Source of the DNA: Streptomyces kurssanovii
GTDB taxonomy: Bacteria; Actinomycetota; Actinomycetes; Streptomycetales; Streptomycetaceae
Assembly (NCBI RefSeq): GCF_014649695.1
Contig: NZ_BMTN01000002.1
Location: forward strand, 620,001 to 684,000
Reading direction: 5' to 3'
Length of the DNA: 64,000 nucleotides
Shown here: positions 1 through 9,641 of the stretch, piece by piece
How positions within the stretch are numbered: position 1 is the first letter of the stretch
How the letters are laid out: every line of letters begins with the position of its first letter
Position numbers and translations under genes: made by a program
Notes under the pieces: model-generated
Told to the model about the DNA's origin: nothing
The model's database searches: none
What the model saw: only the letters and a program-made list of their open reading frames with translations

Positions 1-350
1 TGACGGCCCAGGGTGTTCTTGGGGATCATGCCCTTGATGGCCTTCTCCACAGCCTTCTCCGGGCTCTTGGCAAGAAGCTCGTCGTAGCGGACGGAACGCA
101 GACCACCCGGGTAACCGGAGTGGCGGTACGCCATCTTCTGAGTCTTCTTGTTGCCGGAGAGGTGGACCTTCTCGGCGTTGATGATGATGACGAAGTCGCC
201 CATGTCCATGTGCGGGGCATAGGTCGGCTTGTGCTTGCCCCGGAGGAGGTTCGCTGCCGTAGTCGCCAGACGGCCCAGGACGATGTCCTGCGCGTCGATG
301 ATGTGCCACTGGCGCGTGACATCGCCGGGCTTGGGGCTGTACGTACGCAC
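1..350 (-). CDS. rplM: 50S ribosomal protein L13 (3' end outside window)
   Basis: L13 is an early-assembly protein of the large subunit that binds 23S rRNA. The first 116 codons are present and the rest lies before base 1. The GTG start at 348-350 gives the actinobacterial N-terminus [19 protein letters not shown], and the reading continues through the conserved [13 protein letters not shown] segment. A sigma-70-type promoter lies about 180 bases upstream. In actinobacteria rpsI normally follows in the same operon, which would be off the window. The identification is secure; only the C-terminus is unseen. Confidence 0.96.
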   Translation of the reverse strand, partial: MRTYSPKPGDVTRQWHIIDAQDIVLGRLATTAANLLRGKHKPTYAPHMDMGDFVIIINAEKVHLSGNKKTQKMAYRHSGYPGGLRSVRYDELLAKSPEKAVEKAIKGMIPKNTLGR

Positions 351-530
351 GGTCGTAGCCTTCGCTTCTTCAGTGAGTGTGGTCCTGACAAGGCCACCCG
401 GACGATCACGACAGCCCTGGCGGCACGCGGGGACGCAACCCGAATGCCTGCCGCTGGTCATCGGCCCGGTGGACCGGCGTAAGGGCCCCTCACGTGAGAT
501 AGAGCAAGCCAATACGCATAACGAACCAGC

Positions 531-560
531 AGAATACCTGTCTGCCCCCTGGCGGGTCAA
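531..560 (-). promoter_or_regulatory. Promoter for rplM
   Basis: On the minus strand TTGACC (555-560) is followed after 18 bases by TATTCT (531-536). This is a good match to the principal-sigma (HrdB) consensus and is oriented toward rplM. The transcript would have a leader of roughly 175 bases. Inferred from sequence only. Confidence 0.6.
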
Positions 561-611
561 AACGGGTCCACGGCCCCCGTCACGCGGGAGCCGGACCGGC
601 CTCCCGGCGGG

Positions 612-2234
612 CTATCGCACCCGCTCCACCCGCCGCTCGTCCCACACCGGCTCCGGCGTCTCGCGGACCACCCCGTCCGAACCGAAGACCAGGTACCGGT
701 CGAAGGAGCGCGCGAACCAGCGGTCGTGCGTCACGGCCAGCACCGTGCCGTCGTAGGCCTCCAGCCCCTCCTGGAGCGCCTCGGCCGACTCCAGGTCCAG
801 GTTGTCCGTCGGCTCGTCGAGCAGCAGGGCCGTGGTCCCCGCGAGCTCCAGCAGCAGGATCTGGAAGCGCGCCTGCTGTCCGCCGGAGAGCTTCTCGAAG
901 GGCTGGTCCCCCTGGCGCTCCAGCTCGTAGCGCCGCAGGACCGACATCGCCCCGCCCCGGTCCTTGGCGTGCTCCGTCCACAGGATGTCGACGAGCGTAC
1001 GGCCCAGCAGCTCGGGGTGGGCGTGGGTCTGGGCGAAGTGCCCGGGCACGACCCGTGCACCCAGTTTCCACTCCCCCGTGTGGGCCACCGAGGCGTCGCC
1101 CGCCAGCAGCCGCAGGAAGTGGGACTTGCCCGATCCGTTGGAACCGAGGACGGCCACCCGCTCCCCGTAGAAGACCTCCAGCGAGAAGGGCTTCATCAGA
1201 CCGGACAGCTCCAGCCCCTTGCAGGTCAGCGCGCGCACACCGGTGCGTCCGCCCCGCAGCCGCATCCTGATGTCCTGTTCCCTCGGCGGCTCCGGCGGCG
1301 GGCCGGCCTCCTCGAACTTCTTGAAGCGGGTCTGCATCGCCCGGTACCGCGAGGCCATGTCCGGGCTGTTCGCCGCCTGCTGCCGCAGCCGCAGCACCAG
1401 CGCCTTCAGCCGGGCGTGCTCCTCGTCCCAGCGCCGCTTCAGCTCCTCGAAGCGCGCGAAGCGCTCCCGTCGCGCCTCGTGGAAGGTGGCGAAGCCGCCG
1501 CCGTGGATCCACACGTCGGATCCGGCCGGCCCCGGCTCCACCGCGACGATCCGCTCCGCCGCCCTGGCCAGCAGCTCCCGGTCGTGGGAGACGAACAGGA
1601 CGGTCTTGCGGGTCTCCTTCAGCCGGTCCTCGAGCCAGCGCTTGCCGGGCACGTCCAGATAGTTGTCCGGCTCGTCGAGCAGCAGCACCTCGTCGGGGCC
1701 GCGCAGCAGCGCCTCCAGCACGAGCCGCTTCTGCTCGCCCCCGGACAGTGTCCGCACCTGGCGCCACTGCGCCTTCTCGTACGGCATCCCGAGCGCCGCC
1801 GTGGTGCACATGTCCCAGACGGTCTCCGCCTCGTATCCGCGCGCCTCCGCCCAGTCGCTCAGCGCCTGCGCGTACCGCATCTGCGCGGCCTCGTCGTCGA
1901 CCGTCATGATCGCGTGCTCCGCGGAGTCCACCGCTGCCGCCGCCTCCCTGATCCGCGGCTGGGCCACGGACACCAGGAGATCGCGGACGGTGCGCTCGTC
2001 GCGCACGGAGCCGACGAACTGCCGCATCACGCCGAGTCCGCCGCTGACGCTCACCGAACCGCCGTGCGGCTGGATCTCCCCCGCGATCAGCCGCAGCAGT
2101 GTGGTCTTGCCGGCGCCGTTGGCCCCCACCAGCGCCGCCACCGCGCCCTCGCCGACCCGGAACGAGGCGTCGGCGAGGAGCGGACGCCCGTCCGGCAGGT
2201 AGTACTCGAGATGCGCGGCCTCTACATGTCCCAT
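612..2234 (-). CDS. ABC-F family ATP-binding protein
   Basis: A 540-residue cytoplasmic protein with two ABC ATPase domains and no membrane segments, as in the ABC-F family that acts on the ribosome. Domain 1 has Walker A GANGAGKTT (residues 37-45), signature LSGGEQ and Walker B VLLLDEPDNYLD. Domain 2 has Walker A GSNGSGKS, signature LSGGQQ and LLLDEPTDNLD, followed by the switch histidine in VTHDRW. An Arg/Glu-rich linker between them matches the P-site tRNA interaction motif region. ABC-F proteins act as translation factors or as antibiotic-resistance (target protection) proteins; the sequence alone does not decide which. Monocistronic, between rplM and a divergent membrane protein gene. 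Confidence 0.88.
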   Translation of the reverse strand: MGHVEAAHLEYYLPDGRPLLADASFRVGEGAVAALVGANGAGKTTLLRLIAGEIQPHGGSVSVSGGLGVMRQFVGSVRDERTVRDLLVSVAQPRIREAAAAVDSAEHAIMTVDDEAAQMRYAQALSDWAEARGYEAETVWDMCTTAALGMPYEKAQWRQVRTLSGGEQKRLVLEALLRGPDEVLLLDEPDNYLDVPGKRWLEDRLKETRKTVLFVSHDRELLARAAERIVAVEPGPAGSDVWIHGGGFATFHEARRERFARFEELKRRWDEEHARLKALVLRLRQQAANSPDMASRYRAMQTRFKKFEEAGPPPEPPREQDIRMRLRGGRTGVRALTCKGLELSGLMKPFSLEVFYGERVAVLGSNGSGKSHFLRLLAGDASVAHTGEWKLGARVVPGHFAQTHAHPELLGRTLVDILWTEHAKDRGGAMSVLRRYELERQGDQPFEKLSGGQQARFQILLLELAGTTALLLDEPTDNLDLESAEALQEGLEAYDGTVLAVTHDRWFARSFDRYLVFGSDGVVRETPEPVWDERRVERVR

Positions 2235-2290
2235 GGGGCCGATTCTGACCGCCGGGACCGGCCCCGCCCAACAGGTTTAGGATGCGCGGC

Positions 2291-3271
2291 ATGAGCTTTG
2301 GGCAGGGGGGACCACAGTGGGGGTCCGGCGGACAGGACCAGAACCCGTACAACCAGGGCCAGTACGGACAGAACCAGTACGGCCAGGGACCGGGCCAGTA
2401 CGGGCAGAACCAGTACGGCCAGGACTCCTTCGATCCGTTCGGCGACCGGTCGGGCGGTGACGGCACGCCCGACTGGGCCGCGCTCGCCGACGCGTCGGCC
2501 GCCCGCGCCCGCCGCAGGCGCTGGCTCATGGTGGGCGGCGGCGCACTCGCGACCGCGCTCATAGCCGGCACCGTCGCCACCGCGATCGTCTCGTCCAACA
2601 AGGACGGCGACGACACCGCCTCCGACAAGAACAGCAGCCAGCTCCCCGCGCCGCCGGAACTGCCGCAGAACACCACCGCGCCGGAACCGTCCTTCTCCTC
2701 CGTGGCGCCGCTGCCGCCGCCGGACCCCAAGGACTTCATCTCCGAGCGCAAGAAGGACACCCTGCCGCTGAGCGCCGAGACGCTGTTCCCCGGCAAGAAG
2801 CTGACGATGGGCGACCGCGTCTACGACAAGGGCGCGCTGGCCCGCACCGGCAACTGCGCCTCCGCCGTCAAGGGCGCCCTGGCGACCGCCCTCGAAAGCA
2901 ACGGCTGCGAGCAGGTCTTCCGCGCCACCTACAGCAAGGACGGCATCGCGGTCACCATCGCCGTGGCCACCTTCGAGAACGAGGCGAAGGCGAAGAAGGC
3001 CCTCCAGCAGGCGTCGGGCAGCGTCGTGCCGCTGGCGGGCGCGGGCGTGCCCGCGTTCTGCAAGGGCGGCCCGGTGTGCCGCTCCACCTTCAACGCCTAC
3101 GGCCGCTACGCCTACTTCACGACCACCGGCTACACCAAGGCCAAGTCCGTCACCAAGCAGGACACCAAGGCCTTCCAGACCGGCGACGACCTGGGCGAGT
3201 TCACCTTCCGCCAGATCGTCCGCCGCGGCGAGGCCCAGGCCTCCGCGGCGGCCTCCGCCCCGGCGCAGTAG
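2291..3271 (+). CDS. Gly/Gln/Tyr-rich single-pass membrane protein, function unknown
   Basis: The start at ATG 2291 (MSFGQGG) is preferred over an in-frame ATG at 2282; the product has 326 residues. The first 45 residues are a low-complexity cytoplasmic tail built from repeats of the type GQYGQNQYGQ. A basic patch (ARARRRR) precedes one transmembrane helix (WLMVGGGALATALIAGTVAT) and an extracytoplasmic domain of about 220 residues preceded by a Pro-rich linker. The outer domain has two Cys pairs (GNCAS/NGCEQ and FCKGG/VCRS) that could form disulfides. This architecture is common in Streptomyces but I know of no assigned function. Confidence 0.75.
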   Translation: MSFGQGGPQWGSGGQDQNPYNQGQYGQNQYGQGPGQYGQNQYGQDSFDPFGDRSGGDGTPDWAALADASAARARRRRWLMVGGGALATALIAGTVATAIVSSNKDGDDTASDKNSSQLPAPPELPQNTTAPEPSFSSVAPLPPPDPKDFISERKKDTLPLSAETLFPGKKLTMGDRVYDKGALARTGNCASAVKGALATALESNGCEQVFRATYSKDGIAVTIAVATFENEAKAKKALQQASGSVVPLAGAGVPAFCKGGPVCRSTFNAYGRYAYFTTTGYTKAKSVTKQDTKAFQTGDDLGEFTFRQIVRRGEAQASAAASAPAQ

Positions 3272-3469
3272 CGAGCGAGCGCGCGTGACGGCGGGCTCCC
3301 CCGCGCAGCGAGGCCGGCACCGTCGGAGTCACGCTCCCCAGGGGTGAGCCTCGCGGCCACCTGCCCGTCCTCGCCGACGGGGCGGCGGGATCGCGGAACT
3401 CACGGCCGCACTCGGCGGCGCCCTGTGGTTCGGGGCCCGCGGTCGCCGCACCGCCCGACCCGAAACGCC

Positions 3470-3504
3470 GGAGGGGGCGGGCGCCACCGGCGCCCGCCCC
3501 CTCC
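3470..3504. terminator. Strong bidirectional terminator hairpin
   Basis: A perfect 16-bp inverted repeat (left arm 3470-3485, right arm 3489-3504) with an ACC loop lies between two convergent genes, so it can end transcription from both sides. Confidence 0.8.
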
Positions 3505-3531
3505 TTCACGTCCTTGCCCTCACAGCGGCCG

Positions 3532-5178
3532 TCAGGCCGCCCTACGCCGCCTTGCCACGACGAAGAGGACGCCACCCGCCACGACCGCCGCCGCAGCGCC
3601 CACGCCGGCCACCAGCGCCGACGAACCCGTTGAGGCCAGGCCTCCGTTCGCGGACCCGGTGGCCGAGCCGCCGGCCGACCCGCCCGTGACGGAGCCGGCC
3701 GAGGAGCCACCCGTCGACCCGCCCGTGACGGACCCGCCGCTGGAGCCACCGGTCGTGTCACCGGGCGGCACGTCCTTCGGGTTCACCACGACAGCCGCCT
3801 TGTCGTTGCCCGGAGTCTCGTCGTGCTGGGAGTGGCCGCCGTAGTAGAACGAGACGACCTTGATCTCGCCCTTGGAGTTCTCAACGCCCTTCTCGATGGT
3901 CAGCTCGAAGGGCAGCTCGTGCCGCTCGTCCTCCAGGACGAACTCGCCGAACATGCAGCGGTACACGGGAGCGCCCGGCTTGTCGCCGATCCAGTTCTTG
4001 CCGTCGGCCGAGTAGCCACCGCAGCCCTTCGGATACGACGTCACCCTGGTGCCGGCCGGCACCGTGAACTGGACCCCGCCCACGGTGCGCGGGTCGCCCC
4101 CGCTGCCGCCGGTGACCCAGGCCGGACCGTTGTTGCGAAAGCCCAGGTCGACATTGACGGTCTCGCCCTTCTCACCCTCCGCGACGTCGCCGACCGCTTG
4201 GAAGTCGGCCGTGTTCACGGCCCGGGGCTCGTACCACCCGTGGTTGTCCCAGATGTACAGGTCGGTCGAACGGGCACTGGCGCCCACCTTCTCGAGGGCT
4301 ACCGAAGGTCCTGTCCCGCGGGTGAACGTGAGGCCGTCCCGCAGCCGTTCCCGCTCGGCGGGCGTGTCCTCGTGGAACCCGTAGTCGAGTTGGTCGACGA
4401 ACGCCCGCTCCAGGGTCTTCAACTCCATGCCACGGTTGATCCGGTAGGTGGAGCCGGGGTCGAAGGTGCCCTCGAAGGCGCACAGCGCGAACCCGGTTCT
4501 GGCCGGCCCTGGCAGGTCCGCGTACTCGCAGTTCCCCGCGGTGCGGGGAAGCTCCATGCCCCGGGTGGTGGTCAGCGCGAGCAGCACCCCCTGGGCAGGG
4601 AGCGTGCCCTTGTTGACGAAGGCGAACCTCGGCCGCTGCACATCACCGACCGCCGGCCGCTCCTTCAGGTCCACACGGACGGCGGCGAGATCCGGACCGC
4701 CTACGCGGACGAACGTCGAGGCGCCCTGGACCGTGACGCCCTCGGACTCGCCGATCACCCTAAGAGTGCCGCTCTGCCCGTTCTTGCTGCCCTTGGCGGC
4801 GCGGAGTTCCGGGACGCCGATAAAGGTGTCCTGCCCCTGGAGGGTCTCCCGGCAGATCATCTTGGTGCCCGCGATGGCGCACGAGTCGTCGACCGACCTG
4901 ACCTTGACGTCCACGAAGTCCGCGATCTCGCTGAAGTCGTAGGTGAAGACGAAGTCCCGAGGCACAGCGTCGCCCGCCGGTCCGTCCAGCTGCGCGTAGA
5001 AATAGGGCTGTTGGAGTGTGGAACCCGGGAGCGGAAGACCCAGCTCCGCGTCGAGGCGGATGCGGTACTCGGCTTCCTCCGCCTGGGCCGTCCCCGCTGA
5101 ACCGCCCAGGAGGGCGACAGCCGTCCCGAAGGCGGCGACACCCCCCAACAGGCGCCGCAGTGTTCTTCTCTCCGCCAT
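3532..5178 (-). CDS. Secreted cell-wall protein with LAxTG sortase signal
   Basis: A 548-residue exported protein starting at ATG 5176-5178 (MAERRTLRRLL); upstream in-frame starts exist at 5190 and 5211. It has a Sec signal peptide ending near GTAQA-EEAEY. The mature part is about 440 residues of predicted beta-rich extracellular sequence. A Gly/Ser/Thr repeat linker (GGSxGGS units) follows, then LASTG, a hydrophobic helix and the basic tail ARRRRAA. The C-terminal layout is that of a class E sortase substrate, anchored to peptidoglycan after cleavage at LAxTG. Three Cys pairs may form disulfides. Function beyond surface display is unknown. Confidence 0.82.
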   Translation of the reverse strand: MAERRTLRRLLGGVAAFGTAVALLGGSAGTAQAEEAEYRIRLDAELGLPLPGSTLQQPYFYAQLDGPAGDAVPRDFVFTYDFSEIADFVDVKVRSVDDSCAIAGTKMICRETLQGQDTFIGVPELRAAKGSKNGQSGTLRVIGESEGVTVQGASTFVRVGGPDLAAVRVDLKERPAVGDVQRPRFAFVNKGTLPAQGVLLALTTTRGMELPRTAGNCEYADLPGPARTGFALCAFEGTFDPGSTYRINRGMELKTLERAFVDQLDYGFHEDTPAERERLRDGLTFTRGTGPSVALEKVGASARSTDLYIWDNHGWYEPRAVNTADFQAVGDVAEGEKGETVNVDLGFRNNGPAWVTGGSGGDPRTVGGVQFTVPAGTRVTSYPKGCGGYSADGKNWIGDKPGAPVYRCMFGEFVLEDERHELPFELTIEKGVENSKGEIKVVSFYYGGHSQHDETPGNDKAAVVVNPKDVPPGDTTGGSSGGSVTGGSTGGSSAGSVTGGSAGGSATGSANGGLASTGSSALVAGVGAAAAVVAGGVLFVVARRRRAA

Positions 5179-5279
5179 GACCCTCACCATTGCCTCACTC
5201 CGTCCGCACACCTGGACGCAATGTCACGTCCACGAGTAAGACCGTCCGGTGGGGCATTGGTTGCCCTGTGAGCCCCGAT

Positions 5280-6149
5280 TCAGCAGCAGCCCGCCGACGG
5301 GCCCGGCAGTGAACGCCTGTTGCGCGCTTCCTTGTTCCGCGCGGCGAGCAACTCGTCCGCCGGGTAGCCGACTTCCTCCAGCGTCAGCCCGTGCGGGCGC
5401 ACCACGTGGACCGCCGAGTCGCGCACACCGGCGGCCAGGACCTTCGCGGGCCACTCGGCGGGCCGGTGGCCGTCGCCGACGAACAGCAGCGCGCCGACCA
5501 GCGAGCGCACCATGTTGTGGCAGAAGGCGTCGGCCTTCACGGTCGCGGTGATGACGCCGGACGCGTCGCGTTCCCACGACAGTTGCTGGAGCGTGCGGAT
5601 GGTCGTCGCGCCGTCGCGCTTCTTGCAGTACGCCGCGAAGTCGTGCTCCCCGACCAGCCCGGCCGATGCCTCGTTCATCGCGGCCACGTCCAACGGCCAG
5701 TCGTGCCACAGCACATGACCGCGCAGCAGCGGCTCGACGCCGCCGGGGTCGTCCGTCACCCGGTACGCGTAGCGCCGCCAGATCGCCGAGAAGCGCGCGT
5801 TGAACCCCTCGGGCGCCTCCGCCACGCTCCAGATCCGGACATCGCGCGAGAGCCGGCCGGCCAGTCGCTTGAGCAGCTTCTCCCGGTGCTCCGCCCACAG
5901 CTCCACTGGCAGGTCCACGTGCGCCACCTGGCCGCGCGCGTGCACCCCGGCGTCGGTGCGTCCGGCGACGGTCAGCTCGTACGTCGTCCGCGAGCGCGTG
6001 ACCGTGCGCAGGGCGTCCTCGATCTCGCCCTGCACGGTCCGCCGTCCGCCGGCCTGCTTCGCCCAGCCGGAGAAGTCCTTGCCGTCGTACGAAAGATCCA
6101 GCCGCACCCGTACGAAGCCGGGCTCCACCTCGTCGCTCACGCGATCCAT
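5280..6149 (-). CDS. truA: tRNA pseudouridine(38-40) synthase TruA
   Basis: Converts U38, U39 and U40 in the anticodon arm of tRNAs to pseudouridine. The 289-residue protein has the family N-terminus ([20 protein letters not shown]) and the catalytic loop [10 protein letters not shown] with the nucleophile Asp66, plus the SFCHNMVR-like [13 protein letters not shown] motif that binds RNA. It is the last gene downstream of rplQ but is separated from it by a hairpin, so it may have reduced or separate expression. Location after rplQ is usual in actinobacteria. Length is slightly longer than the E. coli enzyme (270). Confidence 0.94.
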   Translation of the reverse strand: MDRVSDEVEPGFVRVRLDLSYDGKDFSGWAKQAGGRRTVQGEIEDALRTVTRSRTTYELTVAGRTDAGVHARGQVAHVDLPVELWAEHREKLLKRLAGRLSRDVRIWSVAEAPEGFNARFSAIWRRYAYRVTDDPGGVEPLLRGHVLWHDWPLDVAAMNEASAGLVGEHDFAAYCKKRDGATTIRTLQQLSWERDASGVITATVKADAFCHNMVRSLVGALLFVGDGHRPAEWPAKVLAAGVRDSAVHVVRPHGLTLEEVGYPADELLAARNKEARNRRSLPGPSAGCC

Positions 6150-6168
6150 CCTCTCAACTCACGCGGAA

Positions 6169-6198
6169 CGGGCCCGCCCCCAGTGGGGAACGGGCCCG
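6169..6198 (-). terminator. Hairpin after rplQ
   Basis: CGGGCCCG with adjacent CCCC (6169-6180) pairs with GGGG, a two-base bulge and CGGGCCCG (6185-6198). It sits 20-50 bases past the rplQ stop and before truA, so it probably ends or attenuates the alpha operon transcript. Confidence 0.55.
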
Positions 6199-6220
6199 CT
6201 CGACGAACCTGAAATCAGGC

Positions 6221-6721
6221 TCAGGCGTCCTTCGACTCCTCGGCGGTCTCCGCCGGAGCCTCCTCGGACGTGGCCTCGGCGGCCTCGTCCTTCTTGAGGG
6301 CGTCTTCCTTGACCGCGCGCTTGGCGGCAGCCTCGGCCTCGGCCACGGTCGCCTTCTTCGCGATCTCGCCCTCGACGAGCTCGATCACGGCCATCGGGGC
6401 GTTGTCGCCACGACGGTTGCCGATCTTGGTGATACGGGTGTAGCCACCCGGACGCTCGGCGTAACGCGGAGCGATCTCGGTGAAGAGCGTGTGCACGATG
6501 CCCTTGTCCGTGATCGTCTGCAGCACCAAGCGACGGTTGTGGATGTCGCCCTTCTTCGCCTTGGTGATCAGGCGCTCGGCGACCGGACGCAGGCGGCGGG
6601 CCTTGGCCTCGGTCGTGGTGATGCGGCCGTGCTCGAACAGCGACTTCGCCAGGTTCGCGAGAAGAAGCTTCTCGTGAGCGGCGCTGCCACCGAAACGGGC
6701 TCCCTTGGTGGGACGCGGCAT
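6221..6721 (-). CDS. rplQ: 50S ribosomal protein L17
   Basis: Large-subunit protein at the peptide exit tunnel region. The start is ATG 6719-6721 ([13 protein letters not shown]), preceded by AGGAGAAA; the product has 166 residues. The conserved core runs to about residue 120 ([16 protein letters not shown] after the GGYTRI motif). It is followed by a C-terminal Ala/Glu/Lys-rich tail of about 45 residues, typical for actinobacterial L17. Last gene of the alpha cluster after rpoA. Confidence 0.96.
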   Translation of the reverse strand: MPRPTKGARFGGSAAHEKLLLANLAKSLFEHGRITTTEAKARRLRPVAERLITKAKKGDIHNRRLVLQTITDKGIVHTLFTEIAPRYAERPGGYTRITKIGNRRGDNAPMAVIELVEGEIAKKATVAEAEAAAKRAVKEDALKKDEAAEATSEEAPAETAEESKDA

Positions 6722-6798
6722 GGGGTTTCTCCTTGTGATCTGCACCGGCCGTATCAGGTACCGGTGTCAGTTCCCTCCTGGCGGTCGCCGGAGGGGGT

Positions 6799-6820
6799 GC
6801 GGGGAGCCGGGGCTCCCCGC
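6799..6820 (-). terminator. Short hairpin between rpoA and rplQ
   Basis: Perfect 10-bp inverted repeat GCGGGGAGCC / GGCTCCCCGC with a two-base gap, just after the rpoA stop. No T tract follows, so it may be a partial attenuator or an mRNA 3'-end stabiliser rather than a full terminator. Confidence 0.4.
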
Positions 6821-6828
6821 AAGCCTTC

Positions 6829-7851
6829 TCAGTACTGCTCGGTCTCGACGAAGCCCGCGTCCGCGTCGTCGTCGGCGCCGAAGGCGTCGGCGGCGGCGGT
6901 CGGGTCGAATCCGGGCGGGCTGTCCTTGAGGGCCAGGCCCATGCCGGCCAGCTTCGCCTTGACCTCGTCGATCGACTTCGCACCGAAGTTGCGGATGTCG
7001 AGCAGGTCGGCCTCGGAGCGCGCCACGAGCTCACCCACGGAGTGGATGCCCTCACGCTTGAGGCAGTTGTACGAACGAACGGTGAGCTCGAGCTCCTCGA
7101 TCGGCAGCGCAAGGTCGGCGGCGAGGGCGGCGTCCGTGGGGGACGGGCCCATGTCGATGCCCTCGGCGTCGATGTTGAGCTCACGGGCCAGACCGAACAG
7201 CTCGACCAGGGTCTTACCGGCGGACGCCATGGCGTCACGCGGGCGCATGGCCTGCTTGGTCTCGACGTCGACGATCAGCTTGTCGAAGTCGGTGCGCTGC
7301 TCGACTCGGGTCGCCTCGACCTTGTAGGTGACCTTGAGGACCGGCGAGTAGATGGAGTCGACCGGGATACGGCCGATCTCCTGGCCCACCTGCTTGTTCT
7401 GCACGGCGGAGACGTAGCCGCGGCCGCGCTCGACGGTCAGCTCCATCTCCAGCTTGCCCTTGCCGTTGAGCGTGGCGAGCACCAGGTCGGGGTTGTGCAC
7501 CTCGACACCGGCCGGCGGGGCGATGTCAGCAGCGGTGACCAGGCCGGGGCCCTGCTTGCGCAGGTACATCACGACCGGCTCGTCGTGCTCCGAGGAGACG
7601 ACAAGCTGCTTGATGTTCAGGATGAGGTCGGTGACGTCCTCCTTGACGCCCGGCACGGTGGTGAACTCGTGCAGGACACCGTCGATGCGGATGGACGTGA
7701 CGGCCGCACCCGGGATCGAGGAGAGGAGCGTACGGCGGAGCGAGTTGCCGAGGGTGTAACCGAAGCCCGGCTCGAGGGGCTCGATCACGAACCGCGAGCG
7801 GTACTCGTCGACGACCTCTTCGGTCAGCGAGGGACGCTGAGCGATAAGCAT
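6829..7851 (-). CDS. rpoA: DNA-directed RNA polymerase alpha subunit
   Basis: Scaffold subunit of RNA polymerase; the alpha dimer nucleates assembly of beta and beta'. The 340-residue protein has the N-terminal dimerisation domain ([27 protein letters not shown] and [16 protein letters not shown]), a linker, and the C-terminal domain ([24 protein letters not shown]) that contacts UP elements and activators. An acidic tail follows. It sits between rpsK and rplQ; rpsD, which lies here in enterobacteria, is absent, as is usual in Streptomyces. Confidence 0.98.
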   Translation of the reverse strand: MLIAQRPSLTEEVVDEYRSRFVIEPLEPGFGYTLGNSLRRTLLSSIPGAAVTSIRIDGVLHEFTTVPGVKEDVTDLILNIKQLVVSSEHDEPVVMYLRKQGPGLVTAADIAPPAGVEVHNPDLVLATLNGKGKLEMELTVERGRGYVSAVQNKQVGQEIGRIPVDSIYSPVLKVTYKVEATRVEQRTDFDKLIVDVETKQAMRPRDAMASAGKTLVELFGLARELNIDAEGIDMGPSPTDAALAADLALPIEELELTVRSYNCLKREGIHSVGELVARSEADLLDIRNFGAKSIDEVKAKLAGMGLALKDSPPGFDPTAAADAFGADDDADAGFVETEQY

Positions 7852-7918
7852 GGTGTGTTCCTTCAGTCATGGATGCCCGCTATTTGACACCCGACAGGTA
7901 CTGCGTACTGCAAGGGTA

Positions 7919-7952
7919 CGGGCGGTACGCCCCACAGGGGACCTACCGCCCG
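7919..7952 (-). terminator. Hairpin between rpsK and rpoA
   Basis: Arms CGGGCGGTA (7919-7927) and TACCGCCCG (7944-7952) enclose a second stem CCCC/GGGG. It lies in the 140-base gap between rpsK and rpoA and may attenuate read-through or mark an RNA processing site. Confidence 0.4.
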
Positions 7953-7991
7953 AAAGCCCTACGTCGACCAGGATGCGTCACGCACCCAGGG

Positions 7992-8396
7992 TCAGACGCG
8001 CCTCCGCTTGGGGGGACGGCAGCCGTTGTGCGGCGTGGGGGTGACGTCCTGGATCGAGCCGACCTCGAGGCCGGTGGCCTGGAGGGAGCGGATCGCGGTC
8101 TCACGGCCGGAGCCGGGACCCTTGACGAAGACGTCGACCTTGCGCATGCCGTGCTCCTGCGCGCGGCGGGCGGCCGACTCGGCGGCCATCTGCGCGGCGA
8201 AGGGGGTGGACTTGCGCGAGCCCTTGAAGCCGACGTGGCCGGCGGAGGCCCAGGAGATCACGTTGCCGCTCGGGTCCGTGATGGACACGATCGTGTTGTT
8301 GAACGTGCTCTTGATGTGCGCGTGGCCGTGAGCGACGTTCTTCTTTTCCTTGCGGCGCACCTTCTTGGCAGCGCCCTGACGACCCTTGGGGGGCAT
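7992..8396 (-). CDS. rpsK: 30S ribosomal protein S11
   Basis: Platform protein of the small subunit near the mRNA exit, binding 16S rRNA with S6/S18 and S21. The 134 residues start [20 protein letters not shown] and end in the conserved CRPPKRRRV. The signature [20 protein letters not shown] is intact. Follows rpsM in the alpha cluster. Confidence 0.97.
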   Translation of the reverse strand: MPPKGRQGAAKKVRRKEKKNVAHGHAHIKSTFNNTIVSITDPSGNVISWASAGHVGFKGSRKSTPFAAQMAAESAARRAQEHGMRKVDVFVKGPGSGRETAIRSLQATGLEVGSIQDVTPTPHNGCRPPKRRRV

Positions 8397-8464
8397 CTAT
8401 TACTCCTACGGGGAGGTGGTCGGTCCTACAGCGAAGACCGCTGGTAAAGCGAGTCCGCTGAGGA

Positions 8465-8845
8465 CTACTTCTTGCCCGGCTTCTTCTTACCGGCGATGGC
8501 GCGACGCGGGCCCTTGCGGGTACGAGCGTTCGTGCTGGTGCGCTGACCGTGGACCGGCAGGCCGCGGCGGTGACGCAGACCCTGGTAGCAGCCGATCTCG
8601 ACCTTGCGGCGGATGTTGGCCTGGATGTCGCGGCGGAGGTCACCTTCCGTCTGGAAGTTGACATCCACGTACTCGCGAATCTTGACCAGGTCCTCTTCGG
8701 CCAGGTCACGAACGCGGACGTTCGGGTCGACACCGGTGGCGGCGAGGGTCTCCTGCGACCGGGTGCGCCCGATGCCGAAAACGTAGGTGAGGGCGACCTC
8801 AATACGCTTGTCGCGCGGGAGGTCAACGCCTTCAAGGCGTGCCAT
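8465..8845 (-). CDS. rpsM: 30S ribosomal protein S13
   Basis: Head protein of the 30S subunit that touches P-site tRNA and forms bridges with L5. The 126-residue protein begins [14 protein letters not shown], contains the helix-two-turns-helix region ([18 protein letters not shown]) and the [18 protein letters not shown] motif, and ends in a basic tail (GKKKPGKK) that reaches toward tRNA. It lies between rpmJ and rpsK. Confidence 0.97.
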   Translation of the reverse strand: MARLEGVDLPRDKRIEVALTYVFGIGRTRSQETLAATGVDPNVRVRDLAEEDLVKIREYVDVNFQTEGDLRRDIQANIRRKVEIGCYQGLRHRRGLPVHGQRTSTNARTRKGPRRAIAGKKKPGKK

Positions 8846-9038
8846 TCATGGCTCCTGATGTAGTCGGAGGTCTTCCGCAGAGCCGTTCCGTGGCCGCCGC
8901 CCCTTGAACAAGAGAGGGAGGTACGGACCAGGTCCCCGGCCTCCACCGGAGGTGTCGCCGACCGTAGTCAGGCGGGCTCTGCGTATGTACGTATTTACGT
9001 GCGTCGCGCGATGAACTGCGAGTGCAGGTGGTCGTGCG

Positions 9039-9152
9039 TCAGCCCTGGCGCTGCTTGTGGCGCAGGTTGTCGCAGATGACCATGACCCGGCCGTGACGGC
9101 GGATCACCTTGCACTTGTCGCAGATCTTCTTGACGCTCGGCTTGACCTTCAT
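9039..9152 (-). CDS. rpmJ: 50S ribosomal protein L36, zinc-binding form
   Basis: A 37-codon gene. The translation starts [19 protein letters not shown] and ends RHKQRQG. C11, C14, C27 and H32 form the zinc site of the C+ type of L36, so this is the zinc-dependent paralogue; streptomycetes often keep a zinc-free copy elsewhere under Zur control. It sits between infA and rpsM, its normal place. RBS-like GAGAACCTC precedes the ATG at 9150-9152. Confidence 0.96.
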   Translation of the reverse strand: MKVKPSVKKICDKCKVIRRHGRVMVICDNLRHKQRQG

Positions 9153-9209
9153 GGGATGTGAGGTTCTCCGGGTCAGTGCCGACACCCCGCGAGGGGGGTG
9201 CGACAAGAT

Positions 9210-9431
9210 CTACTTGTACCGGTAGACGATCCGGCCACGCGTCAGGTCGTACGGGGAGAGCTCCACGACGACCCGGTCGTCCGGGAGGATACGGATGTAG
9301 TGCATCCGCATCTTGCCGGAGATGTGCGCGAGGACCTTGTGACCGTTCTGGAGCTCCACCTTGAACATGGCGTTCGGGAGGGACTCGATCACGGTGCCCT
9401 CGATTTCGATGGCACCTTGCTTCTTGGCCAC
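9210..9431 (-). CDS. infA: Translation initiation factor IF-1
   Basis: A single S1/OB-fold protein of 73 residues that occupies the A site of the 30S subunit during initiation. The start is GTG 9429-9431, giving [17 protein letters not shown]; the protein ends in the conserved [12 protein letters not shown]. An upstream in-frame ATG at 9488 would add 19 unconserved residues and is rejected. It heads the infA-rpmJ-rpsM-rpsK-rpoA-rplQ group and has a promoter-like element about 80 bases upstream. Confidence 0.97.
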   Translation of the reverse strand: MAKKQGAIEIEGTVIESLPNAMFKVELQNGHKVLAHISGKMRMHYIRILPDDRVVVELSPYDLTRGRIVYRYK

Positions 9432-9511
9432 GCTTCGCCTTTCGAATCGGCTACCTTGATCGACTCCCGTCCCCGCGTGCGGACACACGGGTACACGAGA
9501 GCCGACGCATC

Positions 9512-9541
9512 AGTCTACGTCAGGCCATTCGAAAAGACGAA
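9512..9541 (-). promoter_or_regulatory. Possible promoter for infA
   Basis: TTCGTC (9536-9541) is spaced 18 bases from TAGACT (9512-9517) on the minus strand, 80 bases before the infA start, in the 200-base gap after map. The -35 match is weak, the -10 match good. Confidence 0.4.
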
Positions 9542-9641
9542 TCCGGCAAGTGTGCCCAACGTGAGAGATCGTTAAGCGGCGTGCGCGCCCGAAGATGCGC
9601 CGCGGCCGCCGCGCGCGTCATGCAAGGGTCTCCCCAGGCCC

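Noticed and set aside
580-2796. 738-codon minus-strand ORF overlapping the ABC-F and membrane-protein genes
   Set aside because: Shadow with Ala/Gly/Arg-rich low-complexity sequence.
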